A stretch of DNA of 64,000 nt, from positions 1 to 64,000 of the forward strand of contig JAAEZT010000018.1 of the NCBI GenBank assembly GCA_018222765.1, given 5' to 3'. The notes beneath the pieces were generated by a model. The model was not told the DNA's origin. It did not search any database and was given only the letters and a program-made list of their open reading frames with translations. Shown piece by piece: positions 47,573 to 57,250 of the stretch. The stretch's first letter is position 1, and each line of letters opens with the position of its first letter. A program made the position numbers and the translations under genes. The stretch comes from a bacterium (GTDB lineage: Bacteria; Verrucomicrobiota; Verrucomicrobiia; Verrucomicrobiales; Akkermansiaceae).

Positions 47573-49116
47573 TGCGCCTCTTCCTTTTTCTTGCCCTGTT
47601 CGCTCCGGTCCTCGCCACCCCGGCACCGCTCCAACCCGGACACATCCTTGTCGTCTACAATAGCAACTCGGAAGATTCCAAAGAGTTGGCCGAGTTCTAT
47701 TCGCTGATGCGCAAAATCCCAACCACTCAGATCGTCGGAGTTTCCACCACCGAGAAGGCAACCATCGACCGCGCCACTTACAATAAAACTATCCGCGATC
47801 CCCTCCGCCAAAAGTTCACGGAGTCCAAATGGTGGACTCTTTCCAAAGACGTCAGTGGCACAACTATTCCTTCGCAAAGCCACATCCGCAGCATCGTCCT
47901 CATGCGGGGCATGCCTCTTCGCATCAGCCGAAGTGAAGCAAGCGCAGAAGAGCTGGCCAAAGTAAAACAATTTGGCAAGAACACCGAAGCCTCGATTGAT
48001 TCAGAGCTCGCCCTATTCGGCGTTGATTCCTATCCCATCGCGGGCCTTATCCCCAATCCGTTTTTCAAAAAGGATCTCCCTTTCATTCAATCCAACCTCG
48101 ACCTCATCTATCTCGTCGGTCGCCTCGACGGCCCCACCCAAGATCACTGTAAGCGCATGGTTCTTGATTCACTGGAAATTGAAGAAAAAGGACTCTGGGG
48201 TCGCGCCTACATCGACCACGCACTCAAAGGTGGAGGCTTTGCCATTGGCGATCAATGGATGAGCACCATTGTCACACAAAACCTCGATGCCGGCATTCCA
48301 ACCGTCGTCGACCGACAAAAAAACACCTTCACCAGCCACTATCCCATGACCGATGCCGCTCTATATTTCGGATGGTATACTTATCATCGGAACGGCCCTT
48401 TCTTAAACCCAAGGATGAAATTCAAACAGGGCGCCATTGCGGTTCACCTCCATTCCTTCAGCGCCGAGCAACTCAACAATCCCGCTAAAAATTGGAGTGC
48501 CGCTCTGATCGATCGCGGAGCCGCTGCCACTCTCGGTAACGTCTGGGAACCCTACCTTCAGGCCAGTCACGACTTTGGCATTTTTCACGACCGGCTCCTC
48601 AAAGGATACTCTCTCATCGAGTCAGCCTACATGGCAATGAATGTTATCTCCTGGCAAAGTGTCGTTATTGGCGACCCTCTTTATCGTCCCTACAAAAAGC
48701 TCAACGAGACCCTCTCCGACTTCAAAGAAGATCGTGACTTCAAAGCCATCCGCCTGGCCCAGAATCGATGGGCGGATGCAAAAGAACGTCAGACCAATCT
48801 CACCCAAGCGTCCAAAAAGCTTAAAAGCGGCATCATTCAGGAACATTTTGGCATGCAAGAACTCGAAGAAGAAAATTGGGAAGCTGCCACCGAGTCATTC
48901 ACCAAAGCCAGAGCCCTCTACCAAAACCCCGCCGACAAACTTCGGCAAGACCTCAATCTGGTCGAACTCAACCGCCGCCAGGAGAAACACGGTGAAGCAC
49001 TCATCATTCTCAAAAAAGCCCAAGATACCTATGCATACCTCCCCGAAGTCAAATCAGTCGATGGCCTCATAACAATTCTGGATCCCCCTGCTCCGCCGCC
49101 TGCCAAAAAGAAATGA
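47572..49116 (+). CDS. TIGR03790-family exported protein with C-terminal TPR-like helices
   Basis: A 514-aa protein with signal peptide MRLFLFLALFAPVLA. The core begins ILVVYNSNSEDSKELAEFY and RKIPTTQIV, and later has GAIAVHLHSFSAEQL, LGNVWEPYLQ and SWQSVVIGDPLYRPY, matching the TIGR03790 pattern, which resembles the caspase/gingipain fold. I do not see a convincing catalytic Cys, so peptidase activity is not claimed. Residues 420-500 are helical and TPR-like. It is coupled to the phnP-like gene (1-base overlap) and to DUF2851 (4-base overlap). Confidence 0.82.
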   Translation: MRLFLFLALFAPVLATPAPLQPGHILVVYNSNSEDSKELAEFYSLMRKIPTTQIVGVSTTEKATIDRATYNKTIRDPLRQKFTESKWWTLSKDVSGTTIPSQSHIRSIVLMRGMPLRISRSEASAEELAKVKQFGKNTEASIDSELALFGVDSYPIAGLIPNPFFKKDLPFIQSNLDLIYLVGRLDGPTQDHCKRMVLDSLEIEEKGLWGRAYIDHALKGGGFAIGDQWMSTIVTQNLDAGIPTVVDRQKNTFTSHYPMTDAALYFGWYTYHRNGPFLNPRMKFKQGAIAVHLHSFSAEQLNNPAKNWSAALIDRGAAATLGNVWEPYLQASHDFGIFHDRLLKGYSLIESAYMAMNVISWQSVVIGDPLYRPYKKLNETLSDFKEDRDFKAIRLAQNRWADAKERQTNLTQASKKLKSGIIQEHFGMQELEEENWEAATESFTKARALYQNPADKLRQDLNLVELNRRQEKHGEALIILKKAQDTYAYLPEVKSVDGLITILDPPAPPPAKKK

Positions 49117-50480
49117 CCTACGCGCAGCTCCTCAATGATTGCGCCCCGCCCACCAATCTTGTGGCAGAAAATCTGGCGCGACAAAATTTCGACGAAATTG
49201 AAATCCAATCCCATTGGTTCGCCGGGCATTTCTCCCGTGAGCACACCGCCAACCACGGTCAAAAAATTCGCATTATTTCTCCCGGCGAATGGAATCGCGG
49301 TGCCGGTCCAGATTTCCTCGCCGCCTCCGTCGAGATTGATGGTGAAATTCACTCCGGCCCCATCGAGCTAGATCTTGATTCCCGCAGCTGGGAACTCCAC
49401 GGCCATCGTGAGAGTCCATTCTTCGACGACGTCATTCTCCACATCGTCCTCACCGAATCCGGCCCCACCTTCTTCACCCGCACCAGTAACGACCGAGACG
49501 TCCCCCGCATCGTTCTGGCGCCAAATGAAGTCAACACCGCCCTCGGCCTTCCGCGTCTCACCCAAGCCCTCGCCCGCCCCGGTCGCTGCCTCAGTCCGCT
49601 TGCACAACTCTCGGAAGAAAACGTCACTTCTCTCCTCAGGGCAGCCGCCATCCACCGAGCCCAGAAAAAAGCCTACCGCTTCGAACAAACAGCCTCCCTC
49701 CACGGCTTTTCACAAGCCCTCTGGGAATCCTTTGCCGACGCCATGGGCTTCTCCGCCAACCGTCTTCCCATGCGCCTTCTCGCGCAACGGCTTCCCGTCA
49801 AAAAGCTCAACACTTTCTCGCCCGAAGACCGCGAGGCCATCATCTTTGGCACCGCCGGATTTCTTTCTCCCACCCTCCACGAAACCGCACCCCCAAAATC
49901 CCAGGAATGGCTCGAAGATCTCTGGACTCGTTGGTGGAAGCGCCGCGACCAATTCGAATTCCCCGAAAACCGCACCCCTGCCTGGAGCACCCGCGCGACT
50001 CGGCCCGGAAATCACCCGCACCGCCGCGTCGCTGCTCTTGCCACTGCGGCAGCCCAGTGGAGGTCACTGAGCACCCTCGCCAAGCAGGACCCGCCTTTTA
50101 CCAAATTCACTTCCGCGATGAGTGACCTCAACGACCCCTTCTGGGACCGCCACCACACCCTCAAATCCGCGCAAACCCAAGAAACCATAAAGCTTGTCGG
50201 CAAATCCCGCCTCACCGAGTTTCTCATCAACACACTCTACCCACTCAACATCGAGTATTGGGACGACTTCGCCAAAATCCGCGCCGACACTCCCAATCAA
50301 AAAGTAAAACGCTGCTCCGAGCGCCTCTTCGGCTCACTCGCCCTCGCCAAACCACACCTTAAATTCGCCTGGCAACACCAAGCCCTCCTGCAAATATACC
50401 AGGACTTTTGTCTCGAAGATCTCAGCGACTGCTCCGACTGTCCCTTTCCCGAACAACTCTCTACCTGGACCCATGACTGA
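49113..50480 (+). CDS. DUF2851 protein
   Basis: A 455-aa cytosolic protein of unknown function. The conserved N-terminal part reads GAGPDFLAASVEIDGE, then GPIELDLDSRSWELHGH and FFDDVILHIVL; the GPD...IEL arrangement resembles a PD-(D/E)XK nuclease core, which is my inference. The middle (residues 180-400) is helical and basic and ends with a CSDCPFP motif. It overlaps the preceding gene by four bases and dprA by eight, so a DNA-related role is plausible. Confidence 0.85.
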   Translation: MTYAQLLNDCAPPTNLVAENLARQNFDEIEIQSHWFAGHFSREHTANHGQKIRIISPGEWNRGAGPDFLAASVEIDGEIHSGPIELDLDSRSWELHGHRESPFFDDVILHIVLTESGPTFFTRTSNDRDVPRIVLAPNEVNTALGLPRLTQALARPGRCLSPLAQLSEENVTSLLRAAAIHRAQKKAYRFEQTASLHGFSQALWESFADAMGFSANRLPMRLLAQRLPVKKLNTFSPEDREAIIFGTAGFLSPTLHETAPPKSQEWLEDLWTRWWKRRDQFEFPENRTPAWSTRATRPGNHPHRRVAALATAAAQWRSLSTLAKQDPPFTKFTSAMSDLNDPFWDRHHTLKSAQTQETIKLVGKSRLTEFLINTLYPLNIEYWDDFAKIRADTPNQKVKRCSERLFGSLALAKPHLKFAWQHQALLQIYQDFCLEDLSDCSDCPFPEQLSTWTHD

Positions 50481-51579
50481 AGCCGAAGCACTCATCGCCC
50501 TTAACCAACTCCCCCAAACTGGACCGGTTAAAATCAAACGCCTGATCGAAACCTTCGGTTCCGCCACCAAAGTCCTCTGCGCCGCCGACACCGCTCTCCG
50601 GCAAGTGGAAGGCATCGGGCCTGAATCCGCCAAACTCATCACCGACTGGGAAAACCACACTGACCCCGCCGCCGAGATTTCTCTCGCCAGAGAACGCGAC
50701 ATCACCATCCTCACCCAGGAAGATTCCGACTATCCCGCGGCCCTCCGCGATTCATACGACGCCCCCGTCATTCTCTACATCTGGGGCGAACTCAAAGAAC
50801 GCGACATTCACTCCATCGGTATCGTTGGCTCCCGCAAGCTCACTCACTACGGGCGCGAAACCGCGCGCAAGTTCGCCTACCAACTCGGCGGAGCCGGACT
50901 TACCGTCATTTCCGGCCTCGCCCGTGGAATCGACACCGCTGCACACGAGGGAGCCGTCGCCGCCAAAGGTCGCACCATCGGTGTTCTCGGCTCCGGTTTG
51001 ATGCAACTCTACCCGCCTGAAAACCTGGCCCTCGCCGAAAAGATCGCCGACGGACACGGAGCCATCATTTCTGAATTCCCCCTCCAAACTGCGCCCAACA
51101 AACAAACTTTCCCGCAACGCAACCGTATCGTGGCCCACTGGTCCCGCGCCACCCTCGTTGTCGAATGTCCCAGCCGCTCCGGCTCCCTCATCACCGCAAA
51201 TCTCGCATCCGAAGCCGGACGCCACGTCTACGCCGTCCCCGGCCCCATCGACCGTCCCACCTCCGCCGGCTGCCACGACCTCATCCGCGACGGAGCCACC
51301 CTCGTCACAGACGGTTCTCAAATCCTCGACGACTTCAGCCACCTCAACTTCGACCTCTCCCTCACCGTCGAAAACCAACCCGGCCCCATCGAAACCCACC
51401 TCGACCTCACCGAGGAAGAAAACGCCGTCCTGAAAGCCCTTGGTCACGACGACCGCCTCATCGACGAACTGGTCACCGCCACCTCCCTCCCATCTCATCA
51501 AATCTCCGTCATCCTGATGAAGCTTGAGCTAAGAAACCTAGTCCTCACTCTCCCCGGCCAACGCTACCAAAAAAAATGA
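50473..51579 (+). CDS. dprA: DNA processing protein DprA
   Basis: Loads RecA on incoming single-stranded DNA in transformation. The 368-aa product has the N-terminal SAM-like part (LNQLPQTGPVKIKRLIE), the Rossmann-like core GIVGSRKLTHYGRETA, VISGLARGIDTAAHEGA, and SRSGSLITANLA, and a C-terminal winged-helix-like tail. The family is also common in bacteria not known to be competent. It is the last gene of the run phnP-like, TIGR03790, DUF2851, dprA, overlapping DUF2851 by eight bases. Confidence 0.95.
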   Translation: MTEAEALIALNQLPQTGPVKIKRLIETFGSATKVLCAADTALRQVEGIGPESAKLITDWENHTDPAAEISLARERDITILTQEDSDYPAALRDSYDAPVILYIWGELKERDIHSIGIVGSRKLTHYGRETARKFAYQLGGAGLTVISGLARGIDTAAHEGAVAAKGRTIGVLGSGLMQLYPPENLALAEKIADGHGAIISEFPLQTAPNKQTFPQRNRIVAHWSRATLVVECPSRSGSLITANLASEAGRHVYAVPGPIDRPTSAGCHDLIRDGATLVTDGSQILDDFSHLNFDLSLTVENQPGPIETHLDLTEEENAVLKALGHDDRLIDELVTATSLPSHQISVILMKLELRNLVLTLPGQRYQKK

Positions 51580-51768
51580 GGAGAGTGGCCATCTTGGCCG
51601 CTGACCCCTCAACCAAGTTCATCCACGTTCAAAAAATCAACAAACAACTCCCAGCTGGAACTTCTCGAAGCCATCTCAGGGCTAAAACTCCATTCCAATT
51701 GCAGCGACCAAGAGCACCTAAAAAAAGTCTAATTCCTGATTAATACCTGAATTTCTCTCGTGAGAGTA

Positions 51769-51797
51769 TTGTGAATAACTCCTCTCAATTCTATTTT
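51769..51797 (+). promoter_or_regulatory. Candidate promoter of topB
   Basis: TTGTGA (51769-51774), 17 bp, TATTTT (51792-51797), in an AT-rich stretch of the 290-bp gap between dprA and topB. The start would fall near 51804, giving a leader of about 65 nt. The gap holds no other feature except small hairpins. Motif-only evidence. Confidence 0.38.
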
Positions 51798-51869
51798 TTT
51801 CCTACGGAAAGAAGGCCATCGGAAAGAAATTTCTTCCCATCCGCCCCCTTTCACCCCTAAGTCCGGCCC

Positions 51870-54440
51870 GTGTCCAAGACTCTGATCATCGCTGAAAAGC
51901 CCTCTGTTGCTACAGATCTCTCCAAAGCCCTCTCTAAAAAACTCGGTAAGTTCACCAAGAAGGGAAAGTCACGTGATGCCCAGTATTTCGAGAACGATCA
52001 GGCGATGATCACTTCCGCGGTCGGTCATCTTATCGAGCTCAAAATGCCCACCGGTCCCAACGGAAAGAACCTTCCGTGGAAATTCGACGTTCTTCCGGCC
52101 ATCCCCAACAATTTTTCCCTCCAGCCCATCGAACAGTCCGAAGGACGCCTCCGCCACGTCCTTAAACTCGCAAAGCTCAAGGACGTCACCGAAATCGTGA
52201 ACGCCTGTGATGCCGGTCGCGAGGGAGAACTCATTTTCCAATACATCATAGACTACGGGAAAATCGAGAAGCCCATCAAACGCCTCTGGATGCAATCCAT
52301 GACCACCGGCGCGATCCAGCAAGCCTGGGACGAACTCCGTGACGGTGAGGAAATGTCCGACCTTTCGGACGCCGCGAAGTGCCGCTCCGAATCCGACTGG
52401 CTCGTCGGCCTCAATTCCACCCGCGCCCTGACCTGCTTCCGCTCCCGCCATGGTGGCTTCAACATCACTGCCGCCGGACGCGTCCAAACGCCCACTCTCG
52501 CCATCCTAGCGAAGCGCGAGAAGGAAATCGCCGCTTTCTCCGCGACTCCTTATGCCGAAGTCCACGGACTCTTTGGTGTCGACGCCGGCGAGTATGACGG
52601 CAAGTGGGTCGACCTCGATTTTAAGAAGGACGAAAAAAATCCCCACGGTCGTGCCGAACGTATCTGGGATAAAGAGCGTGCCCGTGTCATCACCGAGCGT
52701 TGCCAGGGGAAGAGCGGCATCGTTACCGAGGACAAAAAGCCCACCAAACAAATCGCACCCCAGCTTTACGACCTCACAACGCTCCAGAGAGAGGCTCCCT
52801 TCACCGCCAAGAACACTCTCGGGCTCGCCCAGACCCTTTATGAGCGGCACAAGATGATCACCTATCCGCGAACCGATTCGCGTTACCTTCCAGAGGACTA
52901 CATGGCCAACGTGAAGGAAATCGTGACCGAGCTCGCCGGCTCCACTTCCGATCTCGCCAATTGGGCCCAGGACGCTCTCGACAACGACCGCCTTCAGTTC
53001 CAAAAGCGTATCTTTAATAATGCGAAGGTCTCCGATCACTTCGCGATCATCCCGACCGGCCGTGTTGTCAAAATCGACGAGCCCGTTTCCAAGCTCTACG
53101 ACATGATCGTCAAGCGCTTCCTCGCCGTCTTCTTCCCGCATGCCGAGTTCGAGGTCACCAAGCGACTCACCACCATCGATCACGGTTCCGAAAAAGACAC
53201 TTTCCGCACCGACGGTAAAATCCTTATCACTCCCGGCTGGCTTTCCGTCTACGGTCGCAAGCCCGGCGTCGCCGCTGGCAAAGACGAGCTCTGCGCCGTC
53301 CAGGAAGGCGAAGACGCCCAAGCCATCGAGATCACGATGGAAGAAAAGGAAACCAATCCTCCCGCTCGCTACACCGAATCGACTCTCCTCTCCGCGATGG
53401 AAGGAGCCGGAAAGCTCATCGACGACGACAAGCTCCGCGAAGCAATGTCCGAACGCGGACTCGGCACCCCCGCCACCCGCGCTGCAACCATCGAAGGTCT
53501 CATTCGCCAAAAATACATCACCCGTGACGGCCGCGAACTCATCGCCACCGGCAAGGGCGTGCGCCTCATTGATCTCCTTCAGGAAATGGACATCAAGCCG
53601 CTTACTTCTCCTTCCATGACCGGAGACTGGGAAGCCAAGCTCCGAAAGATGGAACAAGGCGAACTCGACCGAGCCACCTTCATGAGCGAGATCGCGCGCT
53701 TCACCGAAGACGCCGTCGGCAAAGCCCGCGCGCACTACGACGAAATCATCTCGCGTCCTTTCCCAGACCTCAAATGCACCTGCCCGAACTGCGGTGCCAC
53801 CGAGCTCAAACAAACTGACGCCACCTACGAATGCCGCATTCCAGATTGCGGATTCAGAATTTCCAAATACATCGCCGGTCGCGCAATCAACGAAGAAGAA
53901 GCCAAGACGCTTTTCACCACAAAATTTCTCGAAACCCGTGACGGCTTCGTGTCCCGCTTCAATCGACCTTTTGAAGCGGCCCTCGAACTCAAACAACAAG
54001 TTTCCAAAACCGGTAAGCTGGGCAAGTGGAAGACCAACTTCGTTTTCGACTCCGACCTCGAATCCGTCGAGGACCTCACTGAAGACCAGATGATCAAAGA
54101 GGTCACCCTCACCAACGGTAAGTCGGCCAAACTCTACGAAACGGAAAAGGCCTTCATGGTCCCCGCGCTCACTACTAAGGACAACCCCGACGGCTTCCGC
54201 CTCGGCAAAACGATCCTTCAAAAAGAGCTTACCGCCGCTGACGTCGAGAAAATGCTCACCGAAGGCAAGACAACGCTCCTTTCCGGCTTCATTTCCAAGA
54301 AGACCAAACGCGCCTTCGCCGCTCACCTCACCCTCGACCCCGAAACCGCCAAAATCGGCTTCGAGTTCGCCCCGAGAGCAAAGAAAGCCGCCAAGAGAGC
54401 CACCAAAAAAGCAGCCAAGAACAAAGAAGAGGAATCCTGA
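51870..54440 (+). CDS. topB: Type IA DNA topoisomerase (topoisomerase III-like)
   Basis: Relaxes and decatenates DNA through a transient single-strand break. The 856-aa product starts at GTG. The TOPRIM domain has IIAEKPS (6-12) and [13 protein letters not shown] (111-123), the catalytic tyrosine is Tyr332 in [10 protein letters not shown], and a zinc ribbon follows from about residue 633 (CTCPNCG, CRIPDCG) with a second Phe/Gly-rich motif. It ends in a Lys/Ala-rich tail (residues about 836-856) of low complexity. The layout matches TopB more than TopA; no topA is visible in the window. Confidence 0.93.
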   Translation: MSKTLIIAEKPSVATDLSKALSKKLGKFTKKGKSRDAQYFENDQAMITSAVGHLIELKMPTGPNGKNLPWKFDVLPAIPNNFSLQPIEQSEGRLRHVLKLAKLKDVTEIVNACDAGREGELIFQYIIDYGKIEKPIKRLWMQSMTTGAIQQAWDELRDGEEMSDLSDAAKCRSESDWLVGLNSTRALTCFRSRHGGFNITAAGRVQTPTLAILAKREKEIAAFSATPYAEVHGLFGVDAGEYDGKWVDLDFKKDEKNPHGRAERIWDKERARVITERCQGKSGIVTEDKKPTKQIAPQLYDLTTLQREAPFTAKNTLGLAQTLYERHKMITYPRTDSRYLPEDYMANVKEIVTELAGSTSDLANWAQDALDNDRLQFQKRIFNNAKVSDHFAIIPTGRVVKIDEPVSKLYDMIVKRFLAVFFPHAEFEVTKRLTTIDHGSEKDTFRTDGKILITPGWLSVYGRKPGVAAGKDELCAVQEGEDAQAIEITMEEKETNPPARYTESTLLSAMEGAGKLIDDDKLREAMSERGLGTPATRAATIEGLIRQKYITRDGRELIATGKGVRLIDLLQEMDIKPLTSPSMTGDWEAKLRKMEQGELDRATFMSEIARFTEDAVGKARAHYDEIISRPFPDLKCTCPNCGATELKQTDATYECRIPDCGFRISKYIAGRAINEEEAKTLFTTKFLETRDGFVSRFNRPFEAALELKQQVSKTGKLGKWKTNFVFDSDLESVEDLTEDQMIKEVTLTNGKSAKLYETEKAFMVPALTTKDNPDGFRLGKTILQKELTAADVEKMLTEGKTTLLSGFISKKTKRAFAAHLTLDPETAKIGFEFAPRAKKAAKRATKKAAKNKEEES

Positions 54441-54646
54441 GCTCGCCATCAGGGAGTAAGGGCCAAAATCTCTCCTCCGAAGGCTGTCGAACTCCACAGT
54501 CTGTTTCTGAGGGCATCGTGAGCGCTTGACGAAGAACTCAAATGCTCCGGACGAAGCCGGAAGCGCGACGAAATCGATTATCAATCTCTCGACCCTCCTT
54601 CTCCTTCCAACCCCAAAAAGGGCAACCTTAATCTTGAAACCCCATA

Positions 54647-57106
54647 TTAAGCACCGCCTCCCGCTCCGGGGATAAGAACCTCGCGAGGTCTCGCTCCATC
54701 GGCAGGGCCGACCATACCGCGGGTTTCCAAGATATCGATCATACGAGCAGCCCGAGTGTATCCCAGCCTGAGACGACGTTGAAGAAGCGAAGTACTGGCT
54801 TTTCCTTCGACCATCAGAACTTCGACACACTTCTGGATAATTTCTTCATCGGCATCAGAAACCTCTTCTTCACCACCATCATCACCGGAGGCGCCGCTCT
54901 CAATGACGCGCTGGATGCTCTCTTCAAACTTCTGTTCACTTTGAGTGGCACAGAAATTCACGATTGATTCCACCTCTTCATCGGAGACGAAGGCACCTTG
55001 GGCCCGCTCAAGCTTGGCTGAGCCTGGAGGCAGGAAGAGCATGTCACCCTTACCAACCAATTTCTCAGCGCCCTTGGAGTCAAGAATCACGCGGCTATCA
55101 AGCGAAGACGATACCTGGAAAGCAATTCGGCTTGGGATGTTCGCCTTGATCATTCCGGTCACCACATCGGCACGGGGAGTCTGGGTTGCCACGATTAGGT
55201 GAATACCTGCGGCACGAGCCTTCTGAGCAATCCTGGCGATACTTCCTTCAATCTCCGCCGGAGCGGTCTGCATCAGGTCAGCAAGCTCGTCGATGATCAC
55301 CACGATGTATGGGAAACGGTCGGGAATCTCTTCATTTTCTTCCTCCTCTTCTTCCGCAGTGGCCATCGGCCCCAGCTCACCATCCTCGAAGGCCTTGGCC
55401 ATTGATTCAATGGCTTCCTCGTCCACAATCTCGTCGATCTCAGCCTGCTCTTCTTCAGTAACGACCTCAGGTTCAGGACGGGTCCGCCCGTTGAAGCTGT
55501 CGAAGTTACGCACTCCCAGCTTTGCAAAAATCTTGTAGCGGCGTTCCATCTCGTTGACGCACCATTTCAGCGCACCCACCACCCGTTTGGGATCAGTCAC
55601 AACGGGAACAACGAGGTGTGGCAGCTTGGCGTATACCTGCATTTCCACCACTTTGGGATCAACCATAATGAAGCGCAGTTCATCCGGTCCAAAGCGATAA
55701 AGAATACTGGTAATGATTGAGTTAATACACACCGACTTACCCGCTCCGGTGGCACCAGCGACGAGACAGTGTGGCATGGCGGCAAGGTCCCCGACAACGG
55801 TATTGCCGTATACATCCTTACCAAGAGCAAGAGGGATCTTGCGCTTGGAACTCCGGAAGGCCTCATCCTGCAGAAGCTCGCGAAGAGGGACAGCCACCTT
55901 GGCATCGTTGGCGATTTCGATACCGACGGTGTCCTTCCCAGGAATCGGGGCAAGAATATTGATCCGCTCGGCCCTGGTAGCGCGAGCGAGATCAGCTTCG
56001 AGCTGGGTAATACGGCTCACGCGCAAACCGATGCTGGGATAGATTTCGTAACGCGTAATCGTTGGTCCACGGGTAATATCACCCGCCGTCACTTCAACGC
56101 CGAAAGCCTTACAGGTTTCGATAATGATATTCTGCGTGGCGAGTAACTCATCGCTAAAGTCCTCGGGTGGAGGTGCGTCCTCTTCAAAATCAAGAAGATC
56201 AAATCCCGGGAGTTCGTAATCTTCAAAGCCTTCCGTGCTAAGACCGGTATGGGTATTCTTCTTCCGCTCGAAAGGACGGGCGCCCAATTCAGCGATCGGA
56301 GTCTTACGCATTGAAGCGTCAATAATTTGAGGTGCAGGAGTCTCACGAAGCGGCAGAGCGATCTGTCCATCTTCGTCAGCCGGAGGTAGTTCTTTTTCCT
56401 CCTTTGGTGTCTTCTCCGTCTTTTTCTTACGAGCCCGCTTGCGGGGAACCTTGGGATCGGGATCATCGACCTTGGCCTCCCGACGAGCCTCACGGCGCGC
56501 TGCGAGCCACGAGCTCGCTCCGGTCAAGGAAGATCGGGTGAAAGCGATTGGATGCCATCCCGTGAGTAAAATCAGGCTCACCAGATAAATGCTCCCAAGC
56601 AAAATTGCCGAGCCCACTGTTCCAAGGAGATTTTGAAAGACGTAGTGTCCCACTCCTTCTCCAAGAGCTCCGCCGGGCCATCGCCCATGGGACTCGCCAT
56701 CGAATAAACCTAAAACATTAAAGAGAGAAGCACTGGCCAACATCAAGACTCCAAACCCGAGCAAGGTCCTCAGTCCCAAACTGCTCTTGAACCAAGCCAC
56801 GGCAACGCCAAGCCAAATCGCACCAACTGCCACCAGATATGAGGCCGCTCCAAACAAAAAAACAAAAACAAAGCCAATTAGCGCGCCCAAGGGCCCGATC
56901 AAATTCTGAGTCGGACCATCTTCCGCACCTTCCGGGGCAAAGCTGCCGACAACTTTCCAATCGACAAAATCAACCGGTGTGAATTTCAGCAGAGAAACAA
57001 ACAGGAGCAAACCTGCCGCAATGATCCCGATCCCGACCACTTCCTGGCCACCCTCTCGTTCCAGCACCGCGTGCTGTTTCCTCGGCTTTCTTGCGCTCTT
57101 GGCCAT
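54647..57106 (-). CDS. ftsK: DNA translocase FtsK/SpoIIIE
   Basis: Membrane-anchored dsDNA motor for chromosome segregation at division. The 819-aa product has four or five N-terminal helices (about residues 24-183), a basic/acidic linker, the motor with Walker A GATGAGKS (451-458) and Walker B IVVIIDE (601-607), and a C-terminal winged-helix gamma domain (about 745-819) reading KOPS-like sites. A long acidic insertion (541-597) separates alpha/beta motor parts. It is shorter than the E. coli protein because the linker is short. It lies 144 bp downstream of the toroid gene. Confidence 0.95.
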   Translation of the reverse strand: MAKSARKPRKQHAVLEREGGQEVVGIGIIAAGLLLFVSLLKFTPVDFVDWKVVGSFAPEGAEDGPTQNLIGPLGALIGFVFVFLFGAASYLVAVGAIWLGVAVAWFKSSLGLRTLLGFGVLMLASASLFNVLGLFDGESHGRWPGGALGEGVGHYVFQNLLGTVGSAILLGSIYLVSLILLTGWHPIAFTRSSLTGASSWLAARREARREAKVDDPDPKVPRKRARKKKTEKTPKEEKELPPADEDGQIALPLRETPAPQIIDASMRKTPIAELGARPFERKKNTHTGLSTEGFEDYELPGFDLLDFEEDAPPPEDFSDELLATQNIIIETCKAFGVEVTAGDITRGPTITRYEIYPSIGLRVSRITQLEADLARATRAERINILAPIPGKDTVGIEIANDAKVAVPLRELLQDEAFRSSKRKIPLALGKDVYGNTVVGDLAAMPHCLVAGATGAGKSVCINSIITSILYRFGPDELRFIMVDPKVVEMQVYAKLPHLVVPVVTDPKRVVGALKWCVNEMERRYKIFAKLGVRNFDSFNGRTRPEPEVVTEEEQAEIDEIVDEEAIESMAKAFEDGELGPMATAEEEEEENEEIPDRFPYIVVIIDELADLMQTAPAEIEGSIARIAQKARAAGIHLIVATQTPRADVVTGMIKANIPSRIAFQVSSSLDSRVILDSKGAEKLVGKGDMLFLPPGSAKLERAQGAFVSDEEVESIVNFCATQSEQKFEESIQRVIESGASGDDGGEEEVSDADEEIIQKCVEVLMVEGKASTSLLQRRLRLGYTRAARMIDILETRGMVGPADGARPREVLIPGAGGGA
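55316..55486 (-). other. Acidic insertion within the FtsK motor
   Basis: Codons 541-597 of ftsK, between Walker A and Walker B, encode a region with more than twenty Glu/Asp residues including EEEEEE. Other FtsK proteins have a loop here, but this one is longer and far more acidic than those I know. It is in frame and probably surface exposed. Confidence 0.7.
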
Positions 57107-57250
57107 GATTGATGAGGAGGCCTTACCGCCCCTCAGAGGGCTAATTTCTCACGAAACAGGGTCATCAGGCAAGAATGAACTTACGGATCGTTAAATGATT
57201 AAGCGATTTTAAACAAAAACCAGCGAATCCCCACTAATTGGAGACTTTTT

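Noticed and set aside
51587-51599. Hairpin GGCCA/TGGCC after dprA as a terminator
   Set aside because: The stem is only 5 bp and no T-run follows.
52506-54830. Open frame of 774 codons on the minus strand opposite topB
   Set aside because: It is a shadow of topB, produced by the C-rich third positions; it has no domain pattern and overlaps an unmistakable gene.
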